Shown here piece by piece: positions 47,776-58,650 of a stretch of 64,000 bases of DNA. How positions within the stretch are numbered: position 1 is the stretch's first letter; each line of letters starts with the position of its first letter. Both the position numbers and the translations under genes were made by a program. Under the pieces are notes generated by a model that was not told where the DNA came from, ran no database searches, and worked only from the letters and a program-made list of their open reading frames with translations. This DNA is from CAZUWH01 sp964624075 (GTDB lineage: Bacteria > Pseudomonadota > Alphaproteobacteria > Rhodospirillales > Rhodospirillaceae), in the NCBI GenBank assembly GCA_964624075.1, contig CAZUWH010000005.1:1-64000 (forward strand), written 5' to 3'.

Positions 47776-48450
47776 GTGGCTCCGAGAGCATCTGATCCCG
47801 CCCAGGGAGACGCCTTCATCCGTGAGGTCGATGGGGATCTGCGCGAGGAGCGTCTGCGCCAGATCTGGAAACGCCATGGCGGCCTGATCGTGGCCATGGT
47901 GGTGGTCATCGTTGTTCTGGTGGGAGGCTATGAAGCTTGGAAACAGTGGCAGGGCAAACAGGCCGTGGCCCATGCGCTGCGTTATGATGCCGCGGTCGTC
48001 CTGATCGAATCGGGCCGTACCTCCGAAGGAGACGCCGCCCTGGCAGCCTTAGCTGCCGAAGCGAACGGCGGTTACCGGGTTGTCGCAACCCTGCGGCGGG
48101 CTGCGGCATTGGTCACGCAAGGGAAATCAGCGTTGGCTCTCTGGGAGCAGGTGGCAAATGATTCGGCAGCCCCCCAGCCTTATCGTGAGGCGGCAGCCTT
48201 CCTTGCGGTCCTGAGCAGTGTTGACGCTCCTGATACACCGGAACGTGCCGCTCTGCTGGAGTCGCTGACCGCCGATACGAATCCATGGCGCTTCTCGGCT
48301 CTTGAAGTCAGTGCCGTGCGTGCCTTGCAACGAAACGACACGATCGCCGCCCGCGCTTTTCTCCACCGTCTGACCGATGGTCCGGAAACCCCGGCGGGTG
48401 TCCGCAGTCGGGCCAATGCCCTACTCCAGGGCTTGTCACCCGCCGGATGA
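47776..48450 (+). CDS. TPR-type membrane protein, YfgM-like
   Basis: 224 residues from a GTG at 47776 (GGAAGGGGA upstream); an ATG at 47662 would add 38 unlikely residues. After a charged N-terminus (REVDGDLREERLRQIWKRHG), one membrane helix follows (LIVAMVVVIVVLVGGYEAW), then helical repeats of the TPR_21 type. YfgM relatives attach to the Sec translocon and to periplasmic chaperones. It overlaps bamB by 4 bases (ATGA), a common pairing. Confidence 0.85.
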   Translation: MAPRASDPAQGDAFIREVDGDLREERLRQIWKRHGGLIVAMVVVIVVLVGGYEAWKQWQGKQAVAHALRYDAAVVLIESGRTSEGDAALAALAAEANGGYRVVATLRRAAALVTQGKSALALWEQVANDSAAPQPYREAAAFLAVLSSVDAPDTPERAALLESLTADTNPWRFSALEVSAVRALQRNDTIAARAFLHRLTDGPETPAGVRSRANALLQGLSPAG

Positions 48451-49802
48451 TGTCGAGAAGGAGGGGCCCCGTGTTGCATCGCTCTCTTGCCTTGATCACA
48501 GCCCTGACCGCTGGATTGGCCGTGGGGGTGACGGCTTGCGACACCTGGCCGGGGGGCAAGAAGGCTGCGCTTCTTGAAGGGCAGCGGATCTCGGTTCTTG
48601 CCCATGAACAGACCTCGAAGCCAGGTGCCGGTCCCCCTATTCAGGTTGCTCTCCCCCAGCCGCACCATAACGAAAGCTGGTCGCAGACAGGCGGCCATTC
48701 CCGGCATGCCATGCATCATCTGAACATCGCCGAATCCATCCGCCAGGTCTGGCGGGAAGACGGGGGGCGTGGCACGGGCTCACGCGATCGCCTGCTAGCC
48801 GGTCCGGTCGTGGCCGAGGGCCGAGTCTATATGGTCGATGCCAACGCTGTTGTCCGGGCCGTTGACGCCCACTCTGGTGCCCGCCTCTGGCAGACAACCC
48901 TTCTGCCAAAAGGGGAAGAGATCGACGCCCTGCTGACTGGTGGCCTTGCTTATGAGGAAGGTCGGCTGTTCGTCACGACCGGCTGGGGGGAAGTGGTGGC
49001 ATTGCGCGCCGCCACGGGAGAAAAACTGTGGCGCCGGGGTGTCGGCGCGCCGGTGCGCGCAGCACCTGCCGTCAGCAGTGGGCGGCTGTTCGTCATCAAC
49101 AAGGAAAATGACGTCCGGGCTCTGGCAACGGACAGCGGGATAGAGGTGTGGTGTCATCACGGTCTGGCCGAAGTCGCCACCCTGCTGGGCGGAGCGGCAC
49201 CGGCTGTGGAGGGCAGTGCCGTGGTGGTGGCACTGTCGTCGGGTGAACTTATGGCCTTACGCGCTGAGAACGGTCATCAGATGTGGAGCGATTCCCTTGC
49301 GGCCGTGCGCCGGATCGGGGCAGTGACCGATCTGACCGATATCCTGGCGCCTCCGGTGATCGATCAGGGTCGGGTCTATGCCGTTGGCCACAGCGGTATG
49401 CTGGTCGCCATTGATCTGCGCTCTGGGCAGCGCCTGTGGGAAGGGGAGGTGGGCAGCATCCATCAACCGTGGATCGCAGGCGATTTCCTGTTCGTGCTGA
49501 CCAGCAATGATGATCTTGTGGCCCTGGACGCACGAAGCGGCCGCGTTGCCTGGGTCACGGAACTGCCGCGCTGGAAGAATCCTGAGGATCTGAAAGGACG
49601 CATCCATTGGGCAGGGCCGATGCTTGCAGGGGAACGGCTGATCGTCATTGGTTCGCACGAGAGGATGATGACCGTATCACCTTATACCGGTCAGCCCCTG
49701 GGGGAGGAGGAATTACCGGGCAGGGTCATTCTGTCTCCCGTTGTGGCGGGGGGCACAGTATTTTTCCTCACCGCCGATGGCGCCCTGATCGCCTACCGGT
49801 AA
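48447..49802 (+). CDS. bamB: Outer membrane protein assembly factor BamB
   Basis: 451 residues. The lipoprotein signal ends GVTAC. It is followed by an eight-bladed PQQ-type propeller with repeated A-x-D-x-x-x-G-x-x-x-W motifs (AVDAHSGARLWQ, ALRAATGEKLWRR, AIDLRSGQRLWEG, ALDARSGRVAWV). BamB is the periplasmic scaffold of the BAM complex that inserts outer-membrane proteins. It is coupled to the upstream TPR gene and followed by der, the usual neighbourhood. Confidence 0.96.
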   Translation: MMSRRRGPVLHRSLALITALTAGLAVGVTACDTWPGGKKAALLEGQRISVLAHEQTSKPGAGPPIQVALPQPHHNESWSQTGGHSRHAMHHLNIAESIRQVWREDGGRGTGSRDRLLAGPVVAEGRVYMVDANAVVRAVDAHSGARLWQTTLLPKGEEIDALLTGGLAYEEGRLFVTTGWGEVVALRAATGEKLWRRGVGAPVRAAPAVSSGRLFVINKENDVRALATDSGIEVWCHHGLAEVATLLGGAAPAVEGSAVVVALSSGELMALRAENGHQMWSDSLAAVRRIGAVTDLTDILAPPVIDQGRVYAVGHSGMLVAIDLRSGQRLWEGEVGSIHQPWIAGDFLFVLTSNDDLVALDARSGRVAWVTELPRWKNPEDLKGRIHWAGPMLAGERLIVIGSHERMMTVSPYTGQPLGEEELPGRVILSPVVAGGTVFFLTADGALIAYR

Positions 49803-49888
49803 GGGACAGCCCATTGGAATATCAGCTCTTCCTGGAGTCCTAGGTGGTGAAAAATCAGTATATTCCAAGATCGTACAACCTAACAAAA

Positions 49889-49914
49889 ACCCCCTCCCCG
49901 ATCCAGGGAGAGGG
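49889..49914. repeat. Dispersed palindromic repeat, copy i
   Basis: Core CCCTCCCCGATCCAGGGAG, in the gap between bamB and der, which read in the same direction. It can serve as hairpin-forming sequence in the shared transcript. Confidence 0.65.
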
Positions 49915-49999
49915 CCTTGTCGTTCAGACAGCATCTGTCATGGGCTGTGTCGGCCGGAGAAGACGGCTGTTCCCTGAGAGAGAAGCGAAGGCAGAAGGC

Positions 50000-51352
50000 A
50001 TGAGTTTCGTCGTCGCCATCGTCGGCCGTCCCAACGTTGGCAAATCCACTCTCTTCAACCGTCTGGTCGGACGACGTGCGGCTCTTGTCCACGATCAGCC
50101 TGGCGTCACGCGGGATCGGCGCGAGGGCCAGGCTGACATCGGCGGCCTGACCTTCACCGTTATCGACACCGCTGGGTTGGAAGAAGCTGATTCGGACACC
50201 CTGAAAGGGCGTGCGTGCACCCAGGCGTGGAAAGCCGTTGCCGGTGCGGATGTGGTCCTGATGCTGATCGATGCCCGCACCGGCATCACCCCTGTGGATC
50301 GGCACTTCGCCAATGTTCTGCGACGGGGGACGACACCAGTGGTACTGGTGGCCAACAAATGCGAAGGCACCGTGGGCCAGGCGGGCTTGTGGGAGGCTTA
50401 CGCCCTGGGGCTGGGAGAACCGGTGCCGTTGTCGGCCGAACACGGCGAAGGGATGGCTGACCTGATCGAGGCCTTGATCCCTTTCCACGACGCCAAAAGA
50501 TCTCCCGCCGAGAAGGAGAGGGAGGGTAGGTCGTCCTCTTCGTCTGCACCGCTCACGCTTGCCATCGTCGGGCGTCCTAACGTCGGGAAGTCCACCCTGA
50601 TCAATCGTCTTTTGGGAGAGGAACGGATGATCACCGGGCCTGAGGCCGGCATCACCCGTGATGCCATCGCCGTGAACTGGACCTGGCGCGGGTCTCCCCT
50701 CCGTCTGGTTGATACCGCCGGCATTCGCCGCCGCACGCGGGTGGTTGATGATCTTGAACGGATGGCGGTGGCCGGTTCTCTGGAAGCGGTCAACCATGCC
50801 CAGGTGGTCGCCCTGCTGATGGATGCTCATGCCCTGCTGGAACGACAGGATCTCACGCTTGCCCGCAGGGTTGTCGATGAGGGCCGGGCTCTGGTGGTGG
50901 CCATCAACAAATGGGATATGGTTTCCGACCGCGCTGCGGCACAGGAACGAATCAGGATGCGGCTGGCCCATGTGCTGCCGCAGGTGCAGGGAGTCCCGAC
51001 TGTTATCCTGTCGGCACGGACCGGGGAAGGCGTGGCTCGGCTGATGCAGATGGTCTTTGATGTTTACACCCTCTGGAACCGGCGGGTCCCGACCGCGGCT
51101 CTCAATCGTTGGTTGGCCGAGGTCTCCGGGCAGCATCCGCCGCCCCTGGGACAGCATGGCCGCCGCATCCGGCTGCGCTATCTTACCCAGACCGGTATCC
51201 GGCCGCCTACATTCGTGCTGTTTGCCAGTCGGCCCGAGGATCTGCCCGATTCTTACCTGCGCTATCTGGTCAATACCCTGCGTCAAACCTTTGCCCTGCC
51301 GGGTGTTCCGGTGCGGCTATACCCGCGCCGGAGCGAAAATCCCTATGCCTGA
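50000..51352 (+). CDS. der: Ribosome biogenesis GTPase Der (EngA)
   Basis: 450 residues from ATG at 50000; the frame opens 52 codons earlier but that part contains the palindromic repeat. There are two GTPase domains: the first P-loop GRPNVGKST at 9-17, with DTAGLE and NKCE; the second P-loop about 185 residues later, with DTAGIRRRT and NKWD. A C-terminal KH-like domain ends NPYA. Der assembles the 50S subunit. Confidence 0.97.
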   Translation: MSFVVAIVGRPNVGKSTLFNRLVGRRAALVHDQPGVTRDRREGQADIGGLTFTVIDTAGLEEADSDTLKGRACTQAWKAVAGADVVLMLIDARTGITPVDRHFANVLRRGTTPVVLVANKCEGTVGQAGLWEAYALGLGEPVPLSAEHGEGMADLIEALIPFHDAKRSPAEKEREGRSSSSSAPLTLAIVGRPNVGKSTLINRLLGEERMITGPEAGITRDAIAVNWTWRGSPLRLVDTAGIRRRTRVVDDLERMAVAGSLEAVNHAQVVALLMDAHALLERQDLTLARRVVDEGRALVVAINKWDMVSDRAAAQERIRMRLAHVLPQVQGVPTVILSARTGEGVARLMQMVFDVYTLWNRRVPTAALNRWLAEVSGQHPPPLGQHGRRIRLRYLTQTGIRPPTFVLFASRPEDLPDSYLRYLVNTLRQTFALPGVPVRLYPRRSENPYA

Positions 51353-51433
51353 AGGACCGGACAGTCTCTGGGAATACGGGCATTCTGCCTGTGCGTCGGA
51401 TTGAACGGGCAGGGCAATCTGGAACGGCAGGGG

Positions 51434-51514
51434 CCCTCCCCCTTGGATCGGGGGAGGGCTTGTGAAGCCTTCCGCCTGGGACTTGTTAGCCCTCCCCCGA
51501 TCCAAGGGGGAGGG
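51434..51514. repeat. Dispersed palindromic repeat, inverted pair j1/j2
   Basis: j1 (51434-51458) has core CCCCCTTGGATCGGGGG; j2 (51490-51514) has CCCCCGATCCAAGGGGG, its reverse complement. The pair sits between der and the degraded element and could form one long foldback, much like paired REP elements. Confidence 0.75.
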
Positions 51515-51537
51515 GGTCTTCCGTCTAGGGAGAGGGA

Positions 51538-51808
51538 TCATTCCTTGGTGTACGAACCGGGATAGAGACGTTTAAATCCTTCCGCCATGCGACCGATGAA
51601 GGCTGGGTTGCGTTCCCGCCAATAAACGCGGATCCTCCATCATTTTCTTGAGCGATTGCTCGGTAGCGGCCTCGATACTCGGACTAGCTGTGCGCGCCAG
51701 GCCTAGTTCGCCGGTAGCCATCAGGCGGTACAGCGCCATGATCCCTTCGACTGTCGCACTCAAGGCGGCTAGAACGTCAGGAGGCAGATGGGTCTGTCCC
51801 CAGGCCAT
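51538..51808 (-). pseudogene. Small partner gene of the serine recombinase, frameshifted
   Basis: Starts MAWGQTHLPPDVLAALSATV three bases after the recombinase stop. A one-base shift near 51625 separates KKMMEDPRL from the rest, RERNPAFIGRMAEGFKRLYP, ending GSYTKE. The pairing of a large serine recombinase with such an ORF is common in elements. Function unknown. Confidence 0.6.
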
Positions 51809-51811
51809 GAT

Positions 51812-53592
51812 CTAATGGGCGATCTCCACCCATTTCTCCTCACCCCCGAAGTAATCTACCAGGCGCGCCATGTGACGTTCCGCCTCGAACCGGGCGGTAA
51901 ACTCGGCAAGCAGGGGAGGGACTTTCTCGGCGGCCAGGTCGTAGACGACCTGCGCCTGTTCATTGGTGAAGCGTGCCTGATGCAAGAGACGGTTTACCTC
52001 CGGATCGGCCAGCCAAATCTCACTTTTCGCCGAATTGGCCGTGTCTCCCACCTCGTGGCGGGCAGCGATGGCGATGGTTTCCGCCAATAGACCAAACGGT
52101 TGGCGGAAGGTGGCGCGCACTTTGCCGTCCTCCCAAGAGTAATTCGATAGAACGAAGTTGAGCAGGCGGCGCTTCTGGCGCGGTCCCTGCCGCTCGAACA
52201 GCCTTTGGGCGTTGAGCGCGAGTTCGAGAATCTGCACGCCCTCGTCTATGTAGGACTGCTCGGCGGCCTCGTGCCGGTCGATCTCGCGCTGCAAGCGGAG
52301 TTGCTCCTCGCGCCATTCACCGGCGAACTTGTCATAGAAGTCGCCACCGATCTTGTCGTCGAGTTTGTCAATATACATGGCGCTGATGCGCTCGCCGAGG
52401 CGCTTGTGCTCGGCGCGGAGCCGCTCGATTGCCGCCTGATGTTCCCCCCCCCCCGGGCACTGGTTGGCATGGCTGGCTTGCAGCGCCTCGCGCCCCACCT
52501 AGGCCAGCACCTCGTCGTCGAAGCGCAACTGGCCGAGCAGTTCGGTGAACTGCGCCTCCAGCGCCTCCTCGCGCACATACTTGCGGCGGCAGGACGCCGG
52601 ATTGCCCTGGCATTTATCGGCGTAGCCGGTGCGATGGTAATAGACGTAGCACTGCTTCTTGATCTCGCCGACCACCGAGCAGCCTTGACTTAGAACAGGC
52701 GATCAGCCCGGAGAAGGCGAAGTCGTGCGTCATGCGGCGGTGCTTCTTGGCGAAGCGGCCGTCCATCACGCCCTGGACGCGCTCCCACAGATCAACTGAG
52801 ACCAGCGGCTCGTGCCACCCGTGGATCATCTTGCCATTCCACTCGAACCAGCCGGTATAGAGCCGGGTGCGTAGGATCGAATGGACGATGCTCACCGGCA
52901 CCTTCGCGCCGCTCTTACGGTAGACGAGTCCGGCGTCCCGCGCTAGGCGCGCGGCCTCCTGCAACGAATACTGACCCGTGGCGTACCACTCGAACAGCTT
53001 GGTGACCATGGGTGCCACGGCCCCGGATCGGCAGTGATGATCTTCTTGCCGTCCGGGACGGTGATGTTGCGATAGCCGAGCGGCGTTTTGATCGGCCAGA
53101 TGCCCTGCTCAGCCTTCTCCTGCATCCCCTTGCGCGCTGTCCTCCGACAGATTGTCAATGTAGTTCTTGGCCATCAGCACCTTGATGCCGTGCATGAACT
53201 TTTCTGACGACCGCGATTCCCGGAACAGCACCACGCCTTCCTTAGGGAAATGGATTTCGACCTCAAGCTCGTCCACTGTCACCCAGTCCTTAATGTTGCG
53301 ATAGAGACGGTCAGTTTTCTCAACCAGAATCACGCGCACGGCGGGAGGAGTCTTCAGATAGGCGACCATCTCTCCGAAAGCGGCGCGGCCGGTCTGCTTA
53401 GCGGTCTCCACGTCCACATATTCCTGCGCCACCACGAAGCCCTGCGCCGCCGCATATTCCTTGAGGAGTTTCAATTGCGCCGGAATCGAGAAGCCCTCCT
53501 TCTCCTACTCTTTGGAGGAGACACGGGCGTAGATCACCACCTGCTTGCGGGCGGGATCGGCGGAAGGACCGGGCTTCTGATGTCTTTGCCAT
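51812..53592 (-). pseudogene. Large serine recombinase, several breaks
   Basis: The N-terminal resolvase domain holds the nucleophile region VVIYARVSSKE, immediately followed by an in-frame TAG (53505-53507) where Gln is expected. Then come LKLLKEYAAAQGFVVAQEYV and RVILVEKTDRLYRNIKDW, with a frameshift near 53130. The recombinase domain (LARDAGLVYRKSGAKVPVSI, HSILRTRLYTGWFEWNGKMI), a zinc-ribbon region and a coiled coil (ERLRAEHKRLGERISAMYID) follow, with a further TAG near 52500. A run of 11 Cs lies at 52444-52454. Confidence 0.9.
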
Positions 53593-53649
53593 GTTGTTTA
53601 GTGTAAACTGGACAAATTAAGATTGCAAGCGGTGGATGCCGGATCATCG

Positions 53650-54045
53650 CGCTCCCAGCCCGCCCAGTATCCAGCCCTCAACCTGCGCCATGGCGCGCTC
53701 GGGCGGGGTCATGTCGGGCTTCAGCAACGCGGGGAGGCTTGGGCTCTGTCCCGGTTAGCGCGTGACAGCCAGGCGGCGATGCTGAAGGCGTCGTGCTGGT
53801 CACCCGTGCGGTCCTCTCTGGCGAAGCTGCGGCTCCACAGCGCCGGATAGACCTCGGCGATAGCCGAGCGCCCGGCCGGAATGTCCCAGCCGTCGAACGG
53901 CTAGAAATGGGCGCGATTCCCGAGCCACTGCCGTATAAAGCGCAGCTACGGAATCCCGGCGTGGGTGGATTTCGCTACCGATCCCTGCACCTCGAAATGG
54001 AATACCGACTTCGCGCCGCCGGCCCGTTCCTCGGTCAGCCGCCAC
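53650..54045 (-). pseudogene. Element-borne hypothetical (DUF429-like nuclease?) fragment
   Basis: Frames contain SVFHFEVQGSVAKSTHAGIP, then WLRFIRQWLG, PFDGWDIPAGRSAIAEVYPA after an in-frame TAG near 53902, and AQVEGWILG at the end. The pattern resembles small nuclease-like proteins of the DUF429 type, but this is from memory. The N-terminus is missing. Confidence 0.45.
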
Positions 54046-54074
54046 ACTATGCTCGTATAACTAGATATACTTGG

Positions 54075-54600
54075 TTAGTTCACCCTTCTAAAAGAACAGC
54101 ATGTTGGTGCCGATGGAGGCATACGGCCGGAAGACCGAATTGGGCAGGCGGACGATGGTGTGGAGGTTACACTCCTCCATCAGATGTTCTTTCAGCCGTG
54201 TCTTTACGCCCTCGCCGAACAGGCTGCCATCCGGTAACACCACGGCGGCGCGCCCGCCCGATTTCAACAGACGGACAATCAGGGCGAGGAACAGATCAAC
54301 GGTCTCCCGTGTGCGGAAATGCTGCGGGAAATTCGACTCTATACCGTCTTCCTCGCGCCCGCTGAAGGGGAGGTAGGGGGGTGGTCGGCACAATATCCAC
54401 CCGGTTGCTTTGAGTGTAGCTGATATAGGGCTGGGCCAGCGTGTTGTCGTGACGCACGAAGCTCGGGTCTTCGATGCCGTGCAGCAGCGTGTTGGTGACG
54501 CAGAGCATGTGCGGATGATGCGCTGGGCATCGCCATCAACGCCGGTGTCTTGGCGCATGATGTCTTGGATGGATTTGACGACGGTGCGGACGGATATGGG
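54075..54600 (-). pseudogene. hsdM: Type I restriction methyltransferase HsdM, gutted
   Basis: About 25 N-terminal residues (RTVVKSIQDIMRQDTGVDGD) jump directly to MLCVTNTLLHGIEDPSFVRH. About 170 residues with the SAM motif (DPACGTGGF) are missing. The catalytic NPPF region is garbled. REEDGIESNFPQHFRTRETV, FLALIVRLLKSGGRAAVVLP and RLPNSVFRPYASIGTNMLFF follow, then TAG. No clear start codon and no hsdS. Confidence 0.88.
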
Positions 54601-56936
54601 TTACGCGGTTTCCTGATACAGGGCGGATTGCAGTTCGTGGACGGCAGCTTCGAAGGCTTGGCCCCGGCCACCGAATGCCTTGATGAGTTCTACGGGCGTG
54701 CCAAGCGCCGTGAAGGGGGCGATGCATAGCACGTTCGCGTCGTCGAGGTTGAGCACGCCCTCATCGGCGTATTTGGCGAGTAGGGCATCGAGCACGGCGC
54801 GGGCCTGCGGGCCATATTTGGTGAATACGTCGTGCTTCGTCACGTTGTCGGCCCGTTCCCGCCGGGTGAGAGGCTTCCGGTCGAAGGCGACGTGGCAGAT
54901 GAGGTCGAAGGGGTCGAGGTCCTTGCCCAGTTCCTCGACGATAGGATCGAGAGGCAGGCCCTCGGCGGCGAGTTCGTTGACGATCGCCTGCTTGCGCTCC
55001 ACCGCCTTCCAGCGTTTTAGGAAATCGTCGAGGCTGGCCAAGCGTTTCTTCAAGGCGTTTCGCGTGAAGTCGCGTAGGCTTTCGGTGACGAGCTTGCCGT
55101 TTTTATCGAGATACTCCACCCGTTCGGCGATGATGGTGGCCCCGATGCCATCGATATAGATTTTCTTCGTCTTGCCACCGCCGAGGGGCAGGGAGACGTC
55201 TGGCGGGCCATCGACGATGGTTTCTCGTCTGAGCCGGGCTTGTCGGGCAATGGCTCGCCGTCGAAATCCGGGTCGGCGAAGTGGCTGGTGGCGCCCCGGA
55301 AGTCGATCAGGGTGAAATTGAACTTGCGGGTGTCCTCATGCACGCGGGTGCCGCGCCCAACGATCTGCTTGAACTCGGTCATCGAACCCACCTCGCGGTC
55401 AAGCGCGATCAGCGAACCCACCTCGCGGTCAAGCGCGATCAGCCGGTCGATCTGGGCGTCCACGCCGGTTGAGAGCAAGCGCGAGGTGGTGACGAGGACG
55501 GGATATTTGGCTTCCAGGCCGATGAAGTTGCCGAGCTGGTCCTGGCCTTCCTTGTCATTGCCGGTGATGCGCATGACGTAGCGGTGATTCTCAGCCACGA
55601 GGTCGGCGTTTTTGTTGATAAGGGCCTGACGCATTCGTGCCGCGTGTTCCTAATCGACACAGAAGACGATGGTCTTTTGGAAACGGTCGCCGCTTTCTTT
55701 CAGAAATTCAGTGATTTTGCGTGCGACCACCTTCGTGCGATCATCAAGCACCAGCGTGCGGTCGAAGTCCTTTGGATTGTAGATGCGGTCCTCGACCTCC
55801 TCGCCTTCGCGGTCGATATGGACCTTGATGACCTTGTGGGGCGCGAGGAAGCTATCACGAAGGCCATGTTTGAGCGAATAGGAGTAAACCGGCTCTCCGA
55901 GGTACGAGATGTTGGAGACGTATTCGGTTTCCTTCGGCGTGGCGGTGAGGCCGATCTGCGTCGCGGCGGAGGAATATTCGAGGATTTCGCGCCAAGCCGA
56001 ATCGTCGGCAGCACTGCCACGATGACATTCGTCGATCACGATCAGGTTGAAGAAGCCGGGCGAGAACTCGCGGAGCAGCTTTTGCCGTTCTTCCAGGCCG
56101 ATGATTGCCTGATACAGGCCGAGGTAGCCTTCGTAGGCCGTGTCGATTCGGCGCTTCTTGTCGAGTGCGAGGGTGAGATCGACCTTGGTTCCGTCAGTGC
56201 GTTTGATGATCTTGGCGTCGGTTGAGAGCTTGGCCATCGCCGGGCCAAAGGGGCGGAAGTCGTTTACCATCGTCTGGTCGATCAGCACGTTACGGTCTGC
56301 CAGATACAGGACCTGCTTTGCCCGTCCGGTCTTCCACAGTCGCCAGATGATCTGGAAGGCGGTGTAGGTCTTACCGGTGCCAGTCGCTATGACGAGCAGA
56401 ATGCGGTTGCAGCCCTTGGCGATGGCCTCGATTGCCGCATTGACAGCGTTGACCTGGTAGTAGCGCGGGGCCTTGTCGCTGCCGTCGTCGAAATAGTCTT
56501 GAAGGACGATTTGCTCGGCTTCGGCTGTCAGGCTCTTCCAGGCCCGATAGCGCGCCCAGAGATCGGTCGGGAGCGGAAACGCATCACGGGCGAGGGTTGT
56601 CTCGGTCGATCCGTTCGCCCCGGTGCGGTCGTGGAACACGAAGGGGATGTCAAGCGTCGTCGCATAGTCGAGGCCTTGCTGCATTCCGTCGCCGACGCTG
56701 TGCGTGTTGTCCTTGGCCTCGATCAGCGCCAATGGGATATTCGGCTTGAAGTAGAGGATGCAGTCGGCGCGTTTGGCATGGCCGTGACTGACCAGCTTGC
56801 CGCGCACGATGATGTGGCCCTTGGTGAAACTCACCTCCTCGCGGATTTGCAACATCTCGTCCCAACCCGCCTTGCGCAGGGCCGGCGTGATGAATTTGGT
56901 GCAGATGTCGCGTTCGCTGAGGGAGCGCTTGTCCAT
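54601..56936 (-). pseudogene. hsdR: Type I restriction endonuclease HsdR with premature stop
   Basis: The first 428 residues are clean: nuclease domain with LALIEAKDN, Walker A LLVIATGTGKTYTAFQII, DECH box VIDECHRGSA and LTATPKE. An in-frame TAG at 55650-55652 follows FCVD. Coding then resumes (EHAARMRQALINKNADLVAE, GRGTRVHEDTRKFNFTLIDF) with a 30-bp tandem duplication and a frameshift near 55200, then a C-terminal domain to 54601. It starts 5 bases after the fic-like stop. Confidence 0.92.
55383..55442. repeat. 30-bp tandem duplication inside hsdR
   Basis: Two perfect adjacent 30-base units add ten residues in frame (IALDREVGSL repeated). A 12-bp tandem duplication of CCGGATCAAAGT also occurs inside the fic-like pseudogene at 57947-57970. 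Confidence 0.85.
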
Positions 56937-56941
56937 GATGG

Positions 56942-58457
56942 TTAGGCTCCCATCCGGCCGGGCATACGCACAGCCGCTTTCCTTCCTCGTCCGCTACTGC
57001 GGGATCGAGGAAGGCGTTGCAGGCGTCGAGTTCGCGGCGGGTTTCCTCCACCGTGCGCCAGTCGATGGTGGCAGTCCATTTCTGCGCGTAGTCGAGCATG
57101 CGAATCAGCGGCTCCGCCCGGCCGTTCTGCGACAGCGTCTTGAGGGCCGAGAGATAGTGCGAGCGGTAGACCGTTGGGATCACGATACGCTCCTCACCTG
57201 TGGCGACGAGTTCAGCGTTCATCATGATACGCGCGGTCCGCCCGTTGCCGACGGCGAAGAGATGGACCTCGGCGACCAGGAACATCGCGAATACAGCGCG
57301 CTGGAACGGGGTTTCCAGGCTGCAGCAGGGACCGAAGTCCTAGTCGAGTGTTCCGGCTACCAAGTCAGGTGCCACGAAGACTGTGGAGCCGGCGCGGTTG
57401 TCGGCCAGCTTGAACTCGCCAGGGCGCTTGTCGGGACGGATTTCCATGATCGCGGAGTGCCGTGCCTTGAGCAGGCGGACAAGCGTGGCACCGTCATGCG
57501 GCGTGCGGTACATCTCTTCGGCGTCGGAGACGATGCGCCACGTACCGAGCACGTCATGGGCATCCTCGGGGCGCTCGTTGGGGATGACGCCGCGAAACAC
57601 AATGTCGGCGGCCTCCTCGACGGCGAACTCGGTGCCCTCGATGAAGCTCGAGAAATATGCCTCAAGGAAGGAGAGCGTTGCGGTCGCGTCAGTACCACGG
57701 GCGGGTGCAAGGCGGGCGATCGGCGGGTGGTCACGGAGCACCGTATGCAACGTCTGGAACAGCGCGAGCCGGTCCTGGGTCGTACGGGCGACCCTTGCGC
57801 CGGGCGAGCGCCGTAGGCGCGGTCAGTTCAGCCTCGCGTGTGCCGATGAGCGCGTCGAGTCCATCCGCTTCGTCCTTTAGGTCGAACGCAGGCGCCAGGG
57901 CGCGTACCTCGTCCCGCAAAAGTTTGGCAGCATCCTCGCCGCTGCGCCGGATCAAAGTCCGGATCAAAGTATCGAGGCATTCCTCGATCTGGCGGCGCGG
58001 CAGGGTGCGGGCCACGGTGCCGCCGCGTGCCCGCGAGGCGCGTATGTTTTCCAGATAGGCGCGTGCGGTCGAACTGAGGAACAGGCCGGCGATGAAGGGC
58101 CGGTCGGTCGGCAGTGGTCCCTCGCCTCGTCTTGGCCGAAGCACAAGGCTCGGCAGTTTGACATCGTTGCCGCGTTCGGCGACCAGACAGACGGAACCGT
58201 CCTCGGCTGGCGCATTTTCCAGAGCGGTCCGGTCAGCGATCAGCGCACCGGGGAAATAGCCGCCAACGATTGTTCCACAGATTGCGCCGGATAATCGCCT
58301 CTGGCCTGTCTGTTAGGTTTCTGGTATAAAGCCGGGAGGCGAGCTTACGCAGCTTGCCAGCCTTCACCGCCCGGGACACTTCACGGCTGATCGCGGTACC
58401 GGAGATGAACACCTCCGGCATCTGGTCCAAGGTTTGCGTGGCAGAAAATCCAGCCAT
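56942..58457 (-). pseudogene. Fic-domain protein with N-terminal HTH-like segment, broken
   Basis: Pieces: QMPEVFISGTAISREVSRAV and KLRKLASRLYTRNLTDRPEA (regulator-like N-terminus); PTDRPFIAGLFLSSTARAYL; SFLEAYFSSFIEGTEFAVEE, with the FIEG inhibitory-type helix; VLGTWRIVSDAEEMYRTPHD; then the Fic core AEVHLFAVGNGRTARIMMNA. The canonical HPFxDGNGR has lost Pro and Asp. Three or more frameshifts and a TAG near 57342. Fic enzymes AMPylate proteins. It directly precedes hsdR. Confidence 0.8.
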
Positions 58458-58650
58458 TAAGGCCTCCTCCGGAGGCCGGAATAGAGAAATTATTACGGAA
58501 TAAGAAAGCTAGAATGGGAATTCTATTCATTTAAGAGAGGGGTCTATAAATCGCGGCCGATGGCCCCGGTCTAGCAGCGTCTCCCGCGCCCGGTAGCCCA
58601 GCATGGCCTCGCCCCGGCAGGAGCCATGCCCGGTCATTTTGCCAAACGGA

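Noticed and set aside
49880..51286. 468-residue open frame opposite der
   Set aside because: Shadow of der, which has both GTPase domains intact.
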